Source of the DNA: Cytophagales bacterium
Lineage (GTDB): Bacteria; Bacteroidota; Bacteroidia; Cytophagales; Cyclobacteriaceae
Length of the DNA stretch: 64,000 nucleotides
NCBI GenBank assembly: GCA_025358885.1
Contig: JANYHW010000132.1
Span: forward strand, 1-64,000
Reading direction: 5' to 3'
The notes beneath the pieces were generated by a model. It was not told where the DNA came from and searched no databases. It worked only from the letters and a program-made list of their open reading frames with translations. The first letter of the stretch is position 1, and the number at the start of each line of letters is the position of its first letter. The position numbers and the translations under genes were made by a program. Positions 27,059 through 37,418 of the stretch are shown piece after piece.

Positions 27059-28040
27059 ACCCAGAATCCTTATCACCGGCGGTGCCGGATTCCTCGGCTC
27101 TCATTTGTGCGACCGCTTTATCAAAGAAGGGTTGCATGTTATCGCCATGGATAACCTGATCACAGGCGAACTGAAGAATATTCAGCACCTCTTCCATCTC
27201 GAAGACTTTGAGTTCTATCATCATGATGTTTCAAGATTTGTACATGTACCGGGTGAGCTTCAATACATTCTTCACTTTGCATCACCTGCAAGTCCTATTG
27301 ACTATCTCAAAATTCCCATTCAGACACTCAAAGTGAGCTCATTGGGGACACACAACCTACTTGGCCTGGCTCGTTCCAAGAAAGCCAGGATTCTGGTGGC
27401 CTCCACCTCTGAAGTATATGGCGATCCTCATGTCCACCCTCAACCTGAGGAGTATTACGGCAATGTGAACCCCATTGGCCCTAGGGGAGTATATGATGAA
27501 GCCAAGAGGTTTCAGGAAGCCATCACGATGGCCTATCACACCTATCACGGACTGGAAACACGGATAGTCAGAATATTTAATACGTACGGGCCGCGTATGC
27601 GACTCAACGATGGCCGCGTTCTCCCAGCATTCATTGGTCAAGCTTTGCGTGGCGAGGACCTCACGGTATTTGGAGATGGAGCTCAAACACGCTCTTTCTG
27701 CTACGTTGACGACCTTATCGAAGGCATTTATAGACTGTTGATGTCCGACTATGCCTTGCCAGTGAATATTGGAAACCCGGATGAGATAACAATTTTGGAC
27801 TTCGCGAATGAAGTTATCAAACTCACCGCCACCAGGCAAAAAATAATCTATAAACCATTCCCTAAGGATGATCCTAAACAACGTCAACCCGATATCACCA
27901 AGGCCAGAAAGATTCTGGGATGGGAGCCAAAAGTATCGCGTTCGGAAGGTCTAAAGATTACTTATGCCTACTTCAAGACACTCACTCACGAGGAATTGCA
28001 TCAACGAGACCATAAGAATTTCGATGCCTACACAAGATGA
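27051..28040 (+). CDS. UDP-glucuronate decarboxylase (UDP-xylose synthase)
   Basis: A 329-residue SDR enzyme. The Rossmann motif [14 protein letters not shown] is at the N-terminus, with [10 protein letters not shown] and the YxxxK pair in [22 protein letters not shown] and [22 protein letters not shown] are typical of the UXS branch, not of epimerases. It would decarboxylate the UDP-glucuronate made by the overlapping ugd product to UDP-xylose. It overlaps ugd by eight bases and rfbB by four. Bacterial UDP-xylose feeds surface glycans. Confidence 0.9.
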   Translation: MPKPRILITGGAGFLGSHLCDRFIKEGLHVIAMDNLITGELKNIQHLFHLEDFEFYHHDVSRFVHVPGELQYILHFASPASPIDYLKIPIQTLKVSSLGTHNLLGLARSKKARILVASTSEVYGDPHVHPQPEEYYGNVNPIGPRGVYDEAKRFQEAITMAYHTYHGLETRIVRIFNTYGPRMRLNDGRVLPAFIGQALRGEDLTVFGDGAQTRSFCYVDDLIEGIYRLLMSDYALPVNIGNPDEITILDFANEVIKLTATRQKIIYKPFPKDDPKQRQPDITKARKILGWEPKVSRSEGLKITYAYFKTLTHEELHQRDHKNFDAYTR

Positions 28041-29092
28041 ATAAGAAGATATTAATTACGGGTGGAGCAGGGTTTATCGGTTCGCATGTTATCCGCCTTT
28101 TTGTCAAGCAGTACCCCGAATACTCCCTGGTCAACCTGGACAAGTTGACGTATGCCGGCAATCTTGAAAATCTCCACGATGTTGAAAATGAGAGTAATTA
28201 CAGGTTTGTTAAAGGAGACATCGTGGACTATGAATCCATGAAAGATCTTTTCCTAAAGGAAAACTTTGATGGTGTTATTCACCTTGCTGCAGAATCACAC
28301 GTTGACCGGTCATTGGAAAACCCGGCTGCATTTGCCATTACCAATGTGGTAGGAACTTTGAATCTGCTTCAGGCCGCTAAAATTGCCTGGAGGGGGCAAT
28401 TTGATAAGAAACTATTCTATCATATCTCGACAGATGAAGTCTATGGATCTCTTGAGCATGGTGGGTATTTTACAGAAGAGACACCGGTAGACCCTCGTTC
28501 CCCCTATTCAGCGTCTAAAACAGGAAGCGACCATTTTGTAAAAGCCTTCCACAGCAGTTTTGGTCTGCCCGTGATTATCAGCCGCTGCTCCAACAACTAT
28601 GGCCCCAATCATTTCCCGGAGAAACTTATTCCGCTGATGATTCATAATATCCTGAATCAAAAGCCACTTCCTGTATATGGCAAAGGCGAGAATGTACGCG
28701 ACTGGCTATACGTTGAAGATCACGCCCGAGCCATTGATGTTATCTTTCATAAAGGGAAAGCGGGGGAAGTCTATAATATTGGAGGCAACAATGAATGGAA
28801 AAATATTGACCTGGTCATGTTACTTTGTTCGGTCATGGACCAAAAGCTGAACCGCGCACCCGGAACTTCAGCAAAGCTCATTAACTATGTGACCGATCGC
28901 CAGGGACATGATCTTCGCTATGCCATCGACTCATCCAAACTGCAGACACAACTTGGATGGCGGCCCTCCATTGATTTCCCAGCGGGGCTTGAGAAAACCG
29001 TTGATTGGTATCTCAACAACCGCGAATGGCTCGAACATGTAACATCAGGGGCATACCGGGATTACTATGCGGGGATGTACCATAATCGCTAG
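28037..29092 (+). CDS. rfbB: dTDP-glucose 4,6-dehydratase
   Basis: A 351-residue SDR dehydratase. [14 protein letters not shown] binds [15 protein letters not shown] and [11 protein letters not shown] are RmlB signatures, and STDEVYGSL carries the catalytic Asp-Glu. [12 protein letters not shown] has the Tyr and Lys, and [16 protein letters not shown] completes the site. It converts dTDP-glucose to dTDP-4-keto-6-deoxyglucose. It overlaps the upstream decarboxylase gene by four bases (ATGA). rfbA follows 63 bases downstream. rfbC and rfbD, needed for rhamnose, are not in the window. Confidence 0.95.
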   Translation: MNKKILITGGAGFIGSHVIRLFVKQYPEYSLVNLDKLTYAGNLENLHDVENESNYRFVKGDIVDYESMKDLFLKENFDGVIHLAAESHVDRSLENPAAFAITNVVGTLNLLQAAKIAWRGQFDKKLFYHISTDEVYGSLEHGGYFTEETPVDPRSPYSASKTGSDHFVKAFHSSFGLPVIISRCSNNYGPNHFPEKLIPLMIHNILNQKPLPVYGKGENVRDWLYVEDHARAIDVIFHKGKAGEVYNIGGNNEWKNIDLVMLLCSVMDQKLNRAPGTSAKLINYVTDRQGHDLRYAIDSSKLQTQLGWRPSIDFPAGLEKTVDWYLNNREWLEHVTSGAYRDYYAGMYHNR

Positions 29093-29155
29093 TGAAAAGA
29101 AATTGGTGGACGTTGGCCTGTATGACTAACCTACCATCAACATAAATGTAGACTC

Positions 29156-30019
29156 ATGAAAGGAATCATTCTCGCCGGAGGTTCGGGCACCCGATTGCAT
29201 CCACTCACGCTGGTGTTGAGCAAGCAACTTATGCCCTTGTATGATAAGCCGATGATCTATTATCCCTTGTCGGTCCTGATGATGGCTGGCATCCGTGAAA
29301 TTCTGATCATCTCCACACCCCTTGATTTGCCACTTTTCAAAAGACTGCTGGGCGATGGAAAACAATTGGGTTGCGAGTTTTCCTATGCTGAACAGCCTCG
29401 TCCGGACGGGCTTGCTCAGGCATTTGTTATCGGAGAAAAATTTATTGGAAATGACAATGTAGCCCTGGTCTTAGGCGACAACGTATTTTATGGATCTGGC
29501 CTGATCGAACTCCTTCAGGACAACACCCATCCGGATGGAGGTGTAGTTTTTGCATACCATGTGCAGGACCCGGAGCGTTATGGTGTGATCGAATTTGATA
29601 AGGATCAGAAAGCAATCTCCATTGAAGAGAAACCAAAGAATCCCAAATCCAATTTCGCTGTTCCGGGATTATATTTTTACGACAACGAGGTGGTGGCAAT
29701 TGCCAAGTCGCTGAAGCCAAGTCTGAGAGGAGAACTCGAAATTACCGATGTGAATAATGTGTATTTGAAAAAGGGAAAACTTCAAGTGGGGATCATGAGC
29801 CGGGGAACAGCCTGGCTGGATACCGGCACTTTTGATTCTCTCATGCAAGCAGGAAACTTTATTCAGGTGATTGAGCAACGTCAAGGGCTCAAGATTGGCT
29901 GCATCGAGGAGGTTGCCTACCGTTTGAAGTTCATATCGAAAGAGCAATTATTAAAACTTGCCAAGCCGCTCGAAAAAAGTGGGTATGGAATTTATCTTGA
30001 GCGACTTGTCGAAGAGTAG
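29156..30019 (+). CDS. rfbA: Glucose-1-phosphate thymidylyltransferase
   Basis: A 287-residue nucleotidyltransferase that makes dTDP-glucose. [21 protein letters not shown] (3-23, shown in part as [11 protein letters not shown]) is the nucleotide loop. [28 protein letters not shown] and [19 protein letters not shown] are RmlA signatures. It supplies the substrate of rfbB and is transcribed in the same direction. The order rfbB-rfbA is reversed against the pathway but common. The gene ends one base before the convergent peptidase-like gene. Confidence 0.95.
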   Translation: MKGIILAGGSGTRLHPLTLVLSKQLMPLYDKPMIYYPLSVLMMAGIREILIISTPLDLPLFKRLLGDGKQLGCEFSYAEQPRPDGLAQAFVIGEKFIGNDNVALVLGDNVFYGSGLIELLQDNTHPDGGVVFAYHVQDPERYGVIEFDKDQKAISIEEKPKNPKSNFAVPGLYFYDNEVVAIAKSLKPSLRGELEITDVNNVYLKKGKLQVGIMSRGTAWLDTGTFDSLMQAGNFIQVIEQRQGLKIGCIEEVAYRLKFISKEQLLKLAKPLEKSGYGIYLERLVEE

Positions 30020-31042
30020 TTATTCTTCGAAGTACACAACATTCAACAGGACATTTCCCACCATGCCTAATGTTTCTTTGCTTATAAGTGTCATGGCATC
30101 CTTTCGGGTGTGGTGGAAATCACCAAAATATCCCAACACCGGATCAAAATGAACGATGTCGATCATGGGTATTTTGCCGATTACATTTACATAAACGTGG
30201 TCATCCGTGATGGCGCTCTCCTTCTGCCTGACAAAGGTGGAAGAGTAGCCTAACCTTGAGGCTGTACCCCAAACCTTGTCCACAATTCTTGGCGCATACT
30301 CCAGGGAGTAGCCCTCCTGGAAGAAATGTGCGTCTTGAGCCCCTACCATGTCGACCAAAATGCCATAATATGCACTGTAGTTGGTCCTGTGCTTATTCTT
30401 AGACCAATGTTGAGACCCTAGACACCACCAGGAATTCAATCCTGAGGGTAGAGGAATCTTGTTCTCGGTCTTGTCTTTCTCGCCCCAATCCTCCCCATCA
30501 AATAAAATGATATCAACCCCAACATCCGGAGCCGCATTATTTTTCAGCACCCGGGCTACTTCCAGCAGAACGCTGACTCCACTCGCTCCGTCATTGGCAC
30601 CATCAAATTTACCCTCTGGAGTCTGGGCATCCTTGTCGGCAAATGGTCGGGTATCCCAGTGGGCTGCCAGCAAGATTCTCTTTTGTTTTTCAGGATAATA
30701 AGCTGCAATAATATTGCTCAGTTTGAGCCGATACCCATCAAAAGAAGTTGCTTCAAATTGCTGAACGGTCACCGAAGCACCGTATTTCTTTAGTTTGGAT
30801 ATCAGATAATCACCGGCGACATCATGCGAGTGGGTATTGGGAACCCTGGGCCCGAAGGCTACCTGCGATTCAGTAAACAAATAGGCGGAGTCGCTATTAA
30901 AAAGGGGGACCTTTACAATCCTGGCTGGGGTTTCTTCAGGTGGTTTTCCTTTTTTTCCGCCACAGGAAATTAAAAAACCCGTGAGAAGCAAGGCCGGCAC
31001 ATACCGAAAGATGGATGAAAGGTTCAAGGGCATAACAGCCAA
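30020..31042 (-). CDS. M28-family lipoprotein, glutaminyl-cyclase-like
   Basis: A 340-residue protein with a lipobox ending at Cys27 (GFLISC), so probably an outer-membrane or periplasmic lipoprotein. Metal-binding parts are AAHWDTRPFAD, GANDGASGVSVLLEVAR and LFDGEDWGE. The following tract with WW and QHW resembles animal-type glutaminyl-peptide cyclotransferases more than aminopeptidases. It may cyclise N-terminal Gln of exported proteins. The alternative is an aminopeptidase. Convergent with rfbA with no gap. Confidence 0.85.
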   Translation of the reverse strand: MAVMPLNLSSIFRYVPALLLTGFLISCGGKKGKPPEETPARIVKVPLFNSDSAYLFTESQVAFGPRVPNTHSHDVAGDYLISKLKKYGASVTVQQFEATSFDGYRLKLSNIIAAYYPEKQKRILLAAHWDTRPFADKDAQTPEGKFDGANDGASGVSVLLEVARVLKNNAAPDVGVDIILFDGEDWGEKDKTENKIPLPSGLNSWWCLGSQHWSKNKHRTNYSAYYGILVDMVGAQDAHFFQEGYSLEYAPRIVDKVWGTASRLGYSSTFVRQKESAITDDHVYVNVIGKIPMIDIVHFDPVLGYFGDFHHTRKDAMTLISKETLGMVGNVLLNVVYFEE

Positions 31043-31054
31043 AGAACATTATAA

Positions 31055-31085
31055 TTTGCGATAAAATAAAAAAGGCTTACCTTTG
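31055..31085 (+). promoter_or_regulatory. Strong Bacteroidota-type promoter for rimP-nusA-infB
   Basis: TTTG at 31055-31058 and TACCTTTG at 31078-31085 with a 19-base spacer match the -33/-7 consensus exactly. Transcription would start near 31092, leaving about 55 bases of leader with one hairpin before rimP. Confidence 0.75.
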
Positions 31086-31109
31086 TATCACTTCAAACGA
31101 ACAGCAACA

Positions 31110-31131
31110 GAGGGGACCCAAAAGTCCCCTC
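31110..31131 (+). promoter_or_regulatory. Leader hairpin upstream of rimP (putative attenuator)
   Basis: GAGGGGAC (31110-31117) pairs perfectly with GTCCCCTC (31124-31131) across the six-base loop CCAAAA, followed by TTTGTTT. It lies between the promoter and the rimP ATG (31147). Such a placement fits an attenuator or NusA-responsive leader, since rimP-nusA leaders are regulated in some other bacteria. Confidence 0.6.
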
Positions 31132-31146
31132 TTTGTTTATCGGAAA

Positions 31147-31611
31147 ATGGACATAAAGGCAAGATTGACGGAATTGACGGAGGCTAGCGTAGTGAATTCA
31201 AGCCTTTTTTTGGTTGAGGTAGTTGCTTCGGCCAAGCATTTGTCTAAAATCACAGTGATCGTGGATGGAGACCAAGGTGTCACGATCGATGACTGCACCC
31301 GGATTAGCCGCGAAATTTCCGAGAAGCTGGATAAAATGGATTTGGGCATTGAACATTATGTACTGGAAGTGTCCACGCCCGGCCTGGATCATCCGCTGAA
31401 GCTGAAGAGACAGTTTAGGAAGAACGTCGGCCGGGGGCTGAAAGTACATCGCACCGACAAGAGCAATGTGCAAGGTACATTGGTTCAGGTGACGGAAGAC
31501 CGAATAGAGTTGAAGCAGGAAGTAAAGGAGGGCAAACTCACCATTGAAAAACTCCAGGTGGTCCCTTTTGAAGAAATTGAAAGAGCATTTGTAATGGTTT
31601 CGTTTAAATAA
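31147..31611 (+). CDS. rimP: Ribosome maturation factor RimP
   Basis: A 154-residue RimP that binds the 30S subunit during maturation. ITVIVDGDQGVTIDDCTRISREIS and YVLEVSTPGLDHPL, seen in part as EVSTPGLD, are the family signatures. The C-terminal SH3-like half has a hydrophobic pattern ending VPFEEIERAFVMVSFK. nusA follows nine bases later and infB after that, the conserved order in bacteria. A clear promoter and leader hairpin precede it. Confidence 0.93.
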   Translation: MDIKARLTELTEASVVNSSLFLVEVVASAKHLSKITVIVDGDQGVTIDDCTRISREISEKLDKMDLGIEHYVLEVSTPGLDHPLKLKRQFRKNVGRGLKVHRTDKSNVQGTLVQVTEDRIELKQEVKEGKLTIEKLQVVPFEEIERAFVMVSFK

Positions 31612-31620
31612 TTTGAAAAA

Positions 31621-32865
31621 ATGGACATAGCAAACTTAATCGAGTCGTTTGCCGACTTTGCCAAACAGAAAAACATAGACCGGCCAACGATGATCAGGAT
31701 ACTGGAAGATGTATTCCGTACCATGATCAAGAAGAAGTATGTTAATGATGACAACTTCGACATCATCATCAATGCCGACAAGGGCGATTTGGAGATTTAC
31801 CGCATTCGCGAAATTGTCGATGATGATTCTGAGGACATCTGGGAGCACGATAAGATCAGCCTGACGGAAGCACGCAAGATTGAACCTGATTTTGAAGTGG
31901 GCGAAGAAGTTTCCGAACAAATTGAAATTGAGCATTTCGGCCGTCGTGCCGTGACCACGGCCCGTCAGACACTCATGCAAAAGGTGAAAGACCTGGAAAA
32001 GGACATCCTGTTTCAGAAATACAAAGACATCGTGGGTGAGATTATCACTGGCGAAGTATATCAGGTGTTGAGCCGCGAAGTTTTGCTGATTGATGCCGAA
32101 GGAAATGAAATATCAATTCCCCGCAACGAGCAGATTCCCAAAGACCGCTACCGCAAAGGTGAGAATGTGCGCGCGATCGTTCACAAAGTTGAAATGGTGA
32201 ATGGCAATCCTAAAATTGTTCTTTCACGTACTTCACCTGTTCTTCTTGAACGGCTATTTGAACAAGAGGTGCCCGAAGTATATGATGGTTTGATCACGAT
32301 TAAGAAGGCAGTGCGTGAGCCAGGTGAACGCGCCAAGGTGGCCGTAGAATCATATGACGACAGGATCGATCCGGTGGGCGCTTGCGTCGGGATGAAGGGA
32401 TCGCGCATTCACGCCATCGTACGTGAACTGCAAAATGAGAATATTGATGTGATCAACTTCACAGAAAATCTTGAATTGTTTATTCAGAGGGCGTTGAGTC
32501 CTGCAAAAATTGTAAATCTTAAGATCGACAAAGACACCAATCGAGTTTCAGTCTACCTCAAGCCTGACCAGGTTTCTCTCGCCATTGGCAAGGGTGGGTT
32601 AAACATCAAACTAGCTAGCCGTTTGGTGGGAATGGAAATCGATGTATTCCGGGAATTGGGTGAACAAACATCCGAAGAAGATGTTGACCTGGATGAATTC
32701 TCGGATGAAATCGAAAGCTGGGTCATCGATCAACTCAAGCAAATCGGACTTGACACAGCAAAGAGTGTTCTTGCCTTGAACAAAGAAGAATTGGTACGAC
32801 GAACGGATCTTGAAGAGGAAACAGTGGAAAATGTAGTGGCAGTTCTAAGCAAGGAATTTGAATAA
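31621..32865 (+). CDS. nusA: Transcription elongation factor NusA
   Basis: A 414-residue NusA. It has an N-terminal RNA-polymerase-binding domain (about 1-125), an S1 domain (about 133-200, GEIITGEVYQV) and KH1/KH2 domains with ACVGMKGSRIHAIVREL and AIGKGGLNIKLASRLVG. A single acidic helical repeat closes the protein instead of the two in E. coli, as is common in this phylum. It lies between rimP and infB and acts in pausing, termination and possibly control of its own leader. Confidence 0.95.
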   Translation: MDIANLIESFADFAKQKNIDRPTMIRILEDVFRTMIKKKYVNDDNFDIIINADKGDLEIYRIREIVDDDSEDIWEHDKISLTEARKIEPDFEVGEEVSEQIEIEHFGRRAVTTARQTLMQKVKDLEKDILFQKYKDIVGEIITGEVYQVLSREVLLIDAEGNEISIPRNEQIPKDRYRKGENVRAIVHKVEMVNGNPKIVLSRTSPVLLERLFEQEVPEVYDGLITIKKAVREPGERAKVAVESYDDRIDPVGACVGMKGSRIHAIVRELQNENIDVINFTENLELFIQRALSPAKIVNLKIDKDTNRVSVYLKPDQVSLAIGKGGLNIKLASRLVGMEIDVFRELGEQTSEEDVDLDEFSDEIESWVIDQLKQIGLDTAKSVLALNKEELVRRTDLEEETVENVVAVLSKEFE

Positions 32866-32914
32866 ATTCACTTTAGAATCACCTAAATCAGTAAAAACAT
32901 AGTCAACTTTGGGC

Positions 32915-35569
32915 ATGGCAGAAGAAAAAATGATACGGCTGGGGCAGGCATCCAGGAAGCTCAATGTGGGCCATAATACCATATTGGACTTCCTCGCCAA
33001 GAAAGGCTTCGCCGTAGAAAATAACCCGAATGCAAAACTCACAGCAGACCAGTATGCCATGCTGGCGAAGGAGTATGCCTCTTCCGCTTCGGAAAAAATT
33101 GAGGCCTCTGTGCTCACCATAGGTGCGAAGCATTCGGAGACGCTTACGATTCAAAACGACCCGGGAACGCATCGCAAGAAATCTGACGAAGAGGACAACA
33201 TCATGATAAAGAACCTTGGCTCCAAGGAGATCAAGGCGAAAGAAGAGGTCAAGCAAACTGAAAAGGTAGAACGGGAAAAGACCAAACTCGAAGGCATCAA
33301 GGTGCTTGGCAAAATTGATCTGGAAAAGAAGAAAGAGGCTCCCGCCAAGACCGAAGAGGCACCCAAAAAAGTTGAAATTCAAGCACCCCCCGTTGAGGTT
33401 GAGAAAACTGTTGTACCAGAACTTGAATTGATCAAGGCAAAGGCCGACAAACTGCAAGGCCTGAAGGTTGTTGCCAAAATTGACCTGCCGGTAGAGAAGA
33501 AATCCACACCTTCTGCTGAAAGTAAGGAACGGGAAGATGCTCGTAAGAAGAGGCCTCGCAAAAGGATCCCATCTGCTCCCAATGAAAGTAAAAGCAGCCC
33601 AAGGACAGGGACTGGCACTGGGGCTGGCACACGACGCCCTCCTCAACATGCGCAAAAAGGCGAGCCCTCAGAAAAAGAAATTCAGGATCAAATCCGTGCA
33701 ACCCTCGCTAAACTAAGCGGTGGCCAGAAAAAATTCACCGGTGCAAAATACCGGAAGGAAAAACGACAAGCTGTTTCCGATGCTCAGGAAGAAAAATTGC
33801 AGCAGGAACAAGAAGAGTCAAAGACATTACGAGTGTCAGAGTTTATATCGGCAAATGACTTGGCTTCCTTGATGAATGTGTCCGTGAACGAAGTTATCTC
33901 CACCTGCATGAGTTTGGGTATGTTCGTCTCCATCAACCAGCGCCTGGATGCTGAAGCGATTACCGTCATTGCGGATGAGTTTGGATATGAAGTCCAGTTC
34001 ATCTCTTCAGAGGAGGAAGATGTTGTGGAAGAAAAAGTGGATGAGGATGAAGACTTGAGGCCACGTGCTCCAATCGTAACCATCATGGGCCACGTGGATC
34101 ATGGTAAGACGTCTCTTCTGGATTATATCAGGAACACCAAAGTGGTGGCTTCTGAGGCCGGCGGCATTACCCAGCACATTGGGGCATATGATGTTACCAC
34201 CAAGAGCGGAAAACAGATTGCATTTCTTGATACTCCCGGACACGAAGCCTTCACTGCCATGCGTGCCCGCGGCGCAAAACTTACTGACGTAGCTATTATC
34301 GTTGTGGCTGCTGATGACGACGTAATGCCACAAACCAAGGAGGCAATTAATCATGCACAAGTGGCGGGAGTTCCCATCGTCATTGCCATTAACAAAATTG
34401 ACAAGCCAACCGCTAATCCTGATAAAGTCCGCGAGTCTCTTTCCAAGAACAACATTCTGGTGGAGGAGTGGGGTGGTAAGTATCAAAGCCAGGAGATTTC
34501 AGCCAAGACCGGTAAAGGCATCGATGAATTACTGGAAAAGGTGCTCCTGGAGTCGGAGATGCTCAATCTCAAGGCCAATCCGGATAAACCGGCCTCAGGG
34601 TCTATTATTGAGGCTTCCCTGGATAAAGGCCGCGGCTATGTGGCTACCCTGATGGTACAAACTGGAACTCTTCGGGTGGGTGACATCATGGTAACGGGGT
34701 CTAACTATGGCCGTGTAAAGGCCATGTTTGACGATACAGGCAAACGGCTGCAAGAAGCTGGGCCTTCTTCACCTGTTCAGGTTTTGGGACTGGATGGAGC
34801 TCCGCAAGCAGGTGAAAAATTTGCCGTGTATGAAACGGATCGCGAGGCGAGGGAAGTAGCCACCAAACGTGCTCAACTTGTTCGTGAGCAAAGTATCCGC
34901 ACCAAAAAGCACATTACACTGGATGAAATCGGACGGCGCATCGCCATCGGATCATTCAAGCAATTGAATGTGATCGTGAAGGGCGACGTAGATGGATCTG
35001 TGGAAGCACTTTCAGATTCACTGCTGAAGCTTTCGACTCCCAAAATTCAAATTGGAATTATTCACAAGGGTGTCGGACAGATTTCGGAATCCGATGTTCT
35101 GTTGGCTTCGGCATCCGACGCGGTGATTGTAGGCTTCCAGGTGCGTCCTTCAACCTCGGCAAGGAGACTTGCCGAAAATGAAGAAATTGAAATTCGTCTT
35201 TACTCGATTATCTACGATGCCATCAACGACGTGAAAAGCGCCATGGAAGGTATGTTGGAGAAAGAGATGGAAGAAGTCATTGTGGGCAATGCCGAAGTGC
35301 GGGAAGTTTTCAAGATTACAAAATTCGGAACGGTGGCAGGATGTATGGTCACCGACGGTTACGTCAAGCGCGCCAACCCGATCCGCCTGATCCGCGATGG
35401 TATTGTGGCGTATGCCGGCAAGCTGAGCACCTTAAAACGATTCAAAGATGATGCAAGCGAAGTACGGTCTGGTTTCGACTGCGGTATGGGAATCGACAAT
35501 TTCAATGATATTCAAATTGGCGATGTGATCGAGAGTTACGAGAACCGTGAAGTAAAGAAAAGTGTCTGA
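32915..35569 (+). CDS. infB: Translation initiation factor IF-2
   Basis: An 884-residue IF-2. I prefer the ATG at 32915 to a TTG two codons earlier. The long N-terminal part (to about 380) is Lys/Glu-rich with a short winged-helix region at the very start ([20 protein letters not shown]) and a second one near 310-340. The GTPase domain has [12 protein letters not shown] (G1), DTPGHEAF (G3) and NKIDKP (G4). The C-terminal domains that bind initiator tRNA follow, ending in the usual GDVIESYE motif. It is the last gene of the rimP-nusA-infB operon. Confidence 0.96.
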   Translation: MAEEKMIRLGQASRKLNVGHNTILDFLAKKGFAVENNPNAKLTADQYAMLAKEYASSASEKIEASVLTIGAKHSETLTIQNDPGTHRKKSDEEDNIMIKNLGSKEIKAKEEVKQTEKVEREKTKLEGIKVLGKIDLEKKKEAPAKTEEAPKKVEIQAPPVEVEKTVVPELELIKAKADKLQGLKVVAKIDLPVEKKSTPSAESKEREDARKKRPRKRIPSAPNESKSSPRTGTGTGAGTRRPPQHAQKGEPSEKEIQDQIRATLAKLSGGQKKFTGAKYRKEKRQAVSDAQEEKLQQEQEESKTLRVSEFISANDLASLMNVSVNEVISTCMSLGMFVSINQRLDAEAITVIADEFGYEVQFISSEEEDVVEEKVDEDEDLRPRAPIVTIMGHVDHGKTSLLDYIRNTKVVASEAGGITQHIGAYDVTTKSGKQIAFLDTPGHEAFTAMRARGAKLTDVAIIVVAADDDVMPQTKEAINHAQVAGVPIVIAINKIDKPTANPDKVRESLSKNNILVEEWGGKYQSQEISAKTGKGIDELLEKVLLESEMLNLKANPDKPASGSIIEASLDKGRGYVATLMVQTGTLRVGDIMVTGSNYGRVKAMFDDTGKRLQEAGPSSPVQVLGLDGAPQAGEKFAVYETDREAREVATKRAQLVREQSIRTKKHITLDEIGRRIAIGSFKQLNVIVKGDVDGSVEALSDSLLKLSTPKIQIGIIHKGVGQISESDVLLASASDAVIVGFQVRPSTSARRLAENEEIEIRLYSIIYDAINDVKSAMEGMLEKEMEEVIVGNAEVREVFKITKFGTVAGCMVTDGYVKRANPIRLIRDGIVAYAGKLSTLKRFKDDASEVRSGFDCGMGIDNFNDIQIGDVIESYENREVKKSV

Positions 35570-35586
35570 TTGAAAAATCATTAAAT

Positions 35587-35623
35587 AAAAAAAGCCTGGT
35601 CGATATTTCGGCCAGGCTTTTTT
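35587..35623. terminator. Bidirectional terminator between infB and lemA
   Basis: A ten-base-pair stem (35594-35603 with 35608-35617, one wobble) with the loop TATT is flanked by seven A on the left and six T on the right. It can end infB on the plus strand and the lemA remnant on the minus strand. Confidence 0.9.
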
Positions 35624-35636
35624 ATGATAGATAAGA

Positions 35637-36211
35637 CTAGAATTTCACTTCGGGGGCTTTCTCAGAACCTGCCTCTGCCTTGAAATATCCTTTCTCTTTG
35701 AATCCGAGCATATTCGCAAATATGACTGCTGGAAATCTTCTCCTGGATACGTTGTATTCATTCACAGTATCATTGAAACGCTGGCGCGAAACATTGATGC
35801 GGTTTTCTGTTCCCTCCAATTGCGCCTGCAGATCAAGAAAGTTCTGATTGGCCTTCAGGTCAGGATAACTCTCGGCAACAGCCAACAGCCGACCCAATGC
35901 CGAACTGAGTCCACCCTGAGCCTGCTGGAATGCAGCAAGGTTTTCAGGCGTTAGGTTGTTCGCATCGATCTTAACTTGTGTGGCTGAAGCGCGGGCTTGA
36001 ATAACTTGCGTTAACGTTTCCTTTTCGAAATTGGCATAGCCCTTCACCGTGTTCACCAGGTTTGGAATAGGTCGGCGCGTCGCTGTTAGTCAGACTCCAC
36101 GTTACCCCATGCTTTACCCACACCTTCCTCCTTGGTAACCAAGCCGTTATACGAGCTGAAGCCCATGATAACCAGTACGCCTATTACACCGATGATGATC
36201 CATTTTGTCAT
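35637..36211 (-). pseudogene. lemA: lemA pseudogene (nonsense codon plus one-base deletion)
   Basis: The N-terminal frame begins MTKWIIIGVIGVLVIMGF at 36211 and ends AWGNVESD followed by TAA (36086-36088). A normal LemA has a Tyr there, in VESDYQRRADLIPNLVNTVKG. The DNA after the TAA still encodes QRRADL, but one base is missing near 36066-36070 (CTATTCC instead of CTAATTCC), which shifts the frame. The second frame then reads NTVKGYANFEKETLTQVIQARAS to the normal C-terminus. Restoring one base and one codon gives 191 residues, the usual length. LemA is a small membrane protein with a coiled-coil outer domain. A TATCTTTG element still stands upstream, so decay looks recent, unless this is a sequencing error. 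Confidence 0.85.
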
Positions 36212-36233
36212 GTTACTTGATTTATTGTTTAAA

Positions 36234-36241
36234 CAAAGATA
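36234..36241 (-). promoter_or_regulatory. Bacteroidota -7 element of the lemA remnant
   Basis: TATCTTTG on the minus strand (36241-36234), with a TTG 16 bases further upstream (a slightly short spacer), lies 23 bases before the ATG at 36211. It suggests the lemA promoter is intact. Confidence 0.45.
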
Positions 36242-37418
36242 CAAACCCCAGAACAGACAATTTCCCCCCGGCCGTCCTATGCCGTTGGTCCTTGTTTGTC
36301 CGAGACCGAATACCATCGAAAGTTGTTCCAAATGCTGATACCTGCAAATGTGGCAGATATTCCTTGGTTCTACCTTCTGCTCCAAGAATCTAAACCATTC
36401 AAAACAATCAAATTTGACAAGAAAAAGGCTTTTATTGATTTAAATCCTGAATCAATGTGGCTCCTAAATTCTGCCACCAACCACATAATAGGCAAGGCCA
36501 ATATGAGGCTCGGCCTGAATCATACTCATTTCTCATCCTTCATGGATTTCAGACCTCATATTGCCATCCTAAGCATCGGCTTGCATTACAAACTTTAAAC
36601 GACTTTCAAGCAAAACCGCTCATTGACAGTAATGATCTGCATTACCCCATTCGAGAACTTCCTTCGACAGTGATCACACCACGGCTTGAAATGGTTGAAT
36701 TGAATTCGCCATGTTTCGACTGTATTAAAGTTCAATTGCTTCATCGGTTGTTAAAGCCTAGACCATCGTCGATCACCTTTTATTATTTCCTATTTCATAA
36801 TATCCGGATCTAAATATTTTCCTTTCGATTGAAGAGGCAGTCCTGACAAAAAAACTTACGCCATCAATCATTCAAACAAACATTTTCAACCCGCTAAATT
36901 TCCTGATGAGGCTAAATACAAATCACTTGACCTCATTGAAAGAATTCGGGACATCTGCGTGGTGGCCCGAGCAGAAATGTTGGTAAGAATTCAGAATCAA
37001 TTTACTCTAATGTGGATTCTTATTGTTGCAAGCCATCTTAGCTGCTGTGAAATTAAGCTTCAGCTTGAATGATTGAGGCCATTCATGATCTGTATCTGGA
37101 GACGTCGCGTGAATAGAATAAGAGGAGTGTAATTTCGTCGGAAGTCGTGATATATTTTTGCGGTGGGGGTTGTGTTGTAGAAAGAACTGAGTGGCAGTTT
37201 TTTTCGTCGTGCAAAGTCGAGGTTGCGCTACGTTTTCGTCTTGCTTTTGCCGGTGCGTATCAAGTGCCGAACATAATCCAGGGCTGAAAATCAAGATATT
37301 TTTTACTCTGGTAAATCTAAGATGGGCCTTCACGGCCTTCAATTCTTCCCTGGAGTCTCGGGCAAAACTGAGAGAAAAATCTTCGGGAAATGCTTCTGCT
37401 TTTGACGTTCCGTAGCAA
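36242..37418. other. 1.2-kb region without a confident gene; possible gene debris
   Basis: No recognised gene. Two plus-strand stretches look more protein-like than chance. The frame ending at 36598 closes with HIAILSIGLHYKL, which resembles the last strands of an outer-membrane barrel. The frame 36833-37072 is open for 79 codons, lacks a start, and contains DEAKYKSLDLIERIRDICVV. Both are broken or short. The other open frames here have random-looking composition. I read this as a decayed segment beside the broken lemA, with low certainty. Confidence 0.4.

Noticed and set aside
32903-33655. 250-codon minus-strand frame inside infB
   Set aside because: Antisense to the Lys/Glu-rich infB leader, which gives Phe/Leu-rich runs. 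No independent evidence.
36066-36088. Programmed frameshift in lemA
   Set aside because: A stop codon and a separate one-base loss occur with no slippery run at the site. LemA is not known to need recoding.
37007-37342. 111-codon minus-strand frame in the long gap
   Set aside because: Composition looks random (many His, Thr, Lys, no domain pattern) and no promoter or partner supports it.
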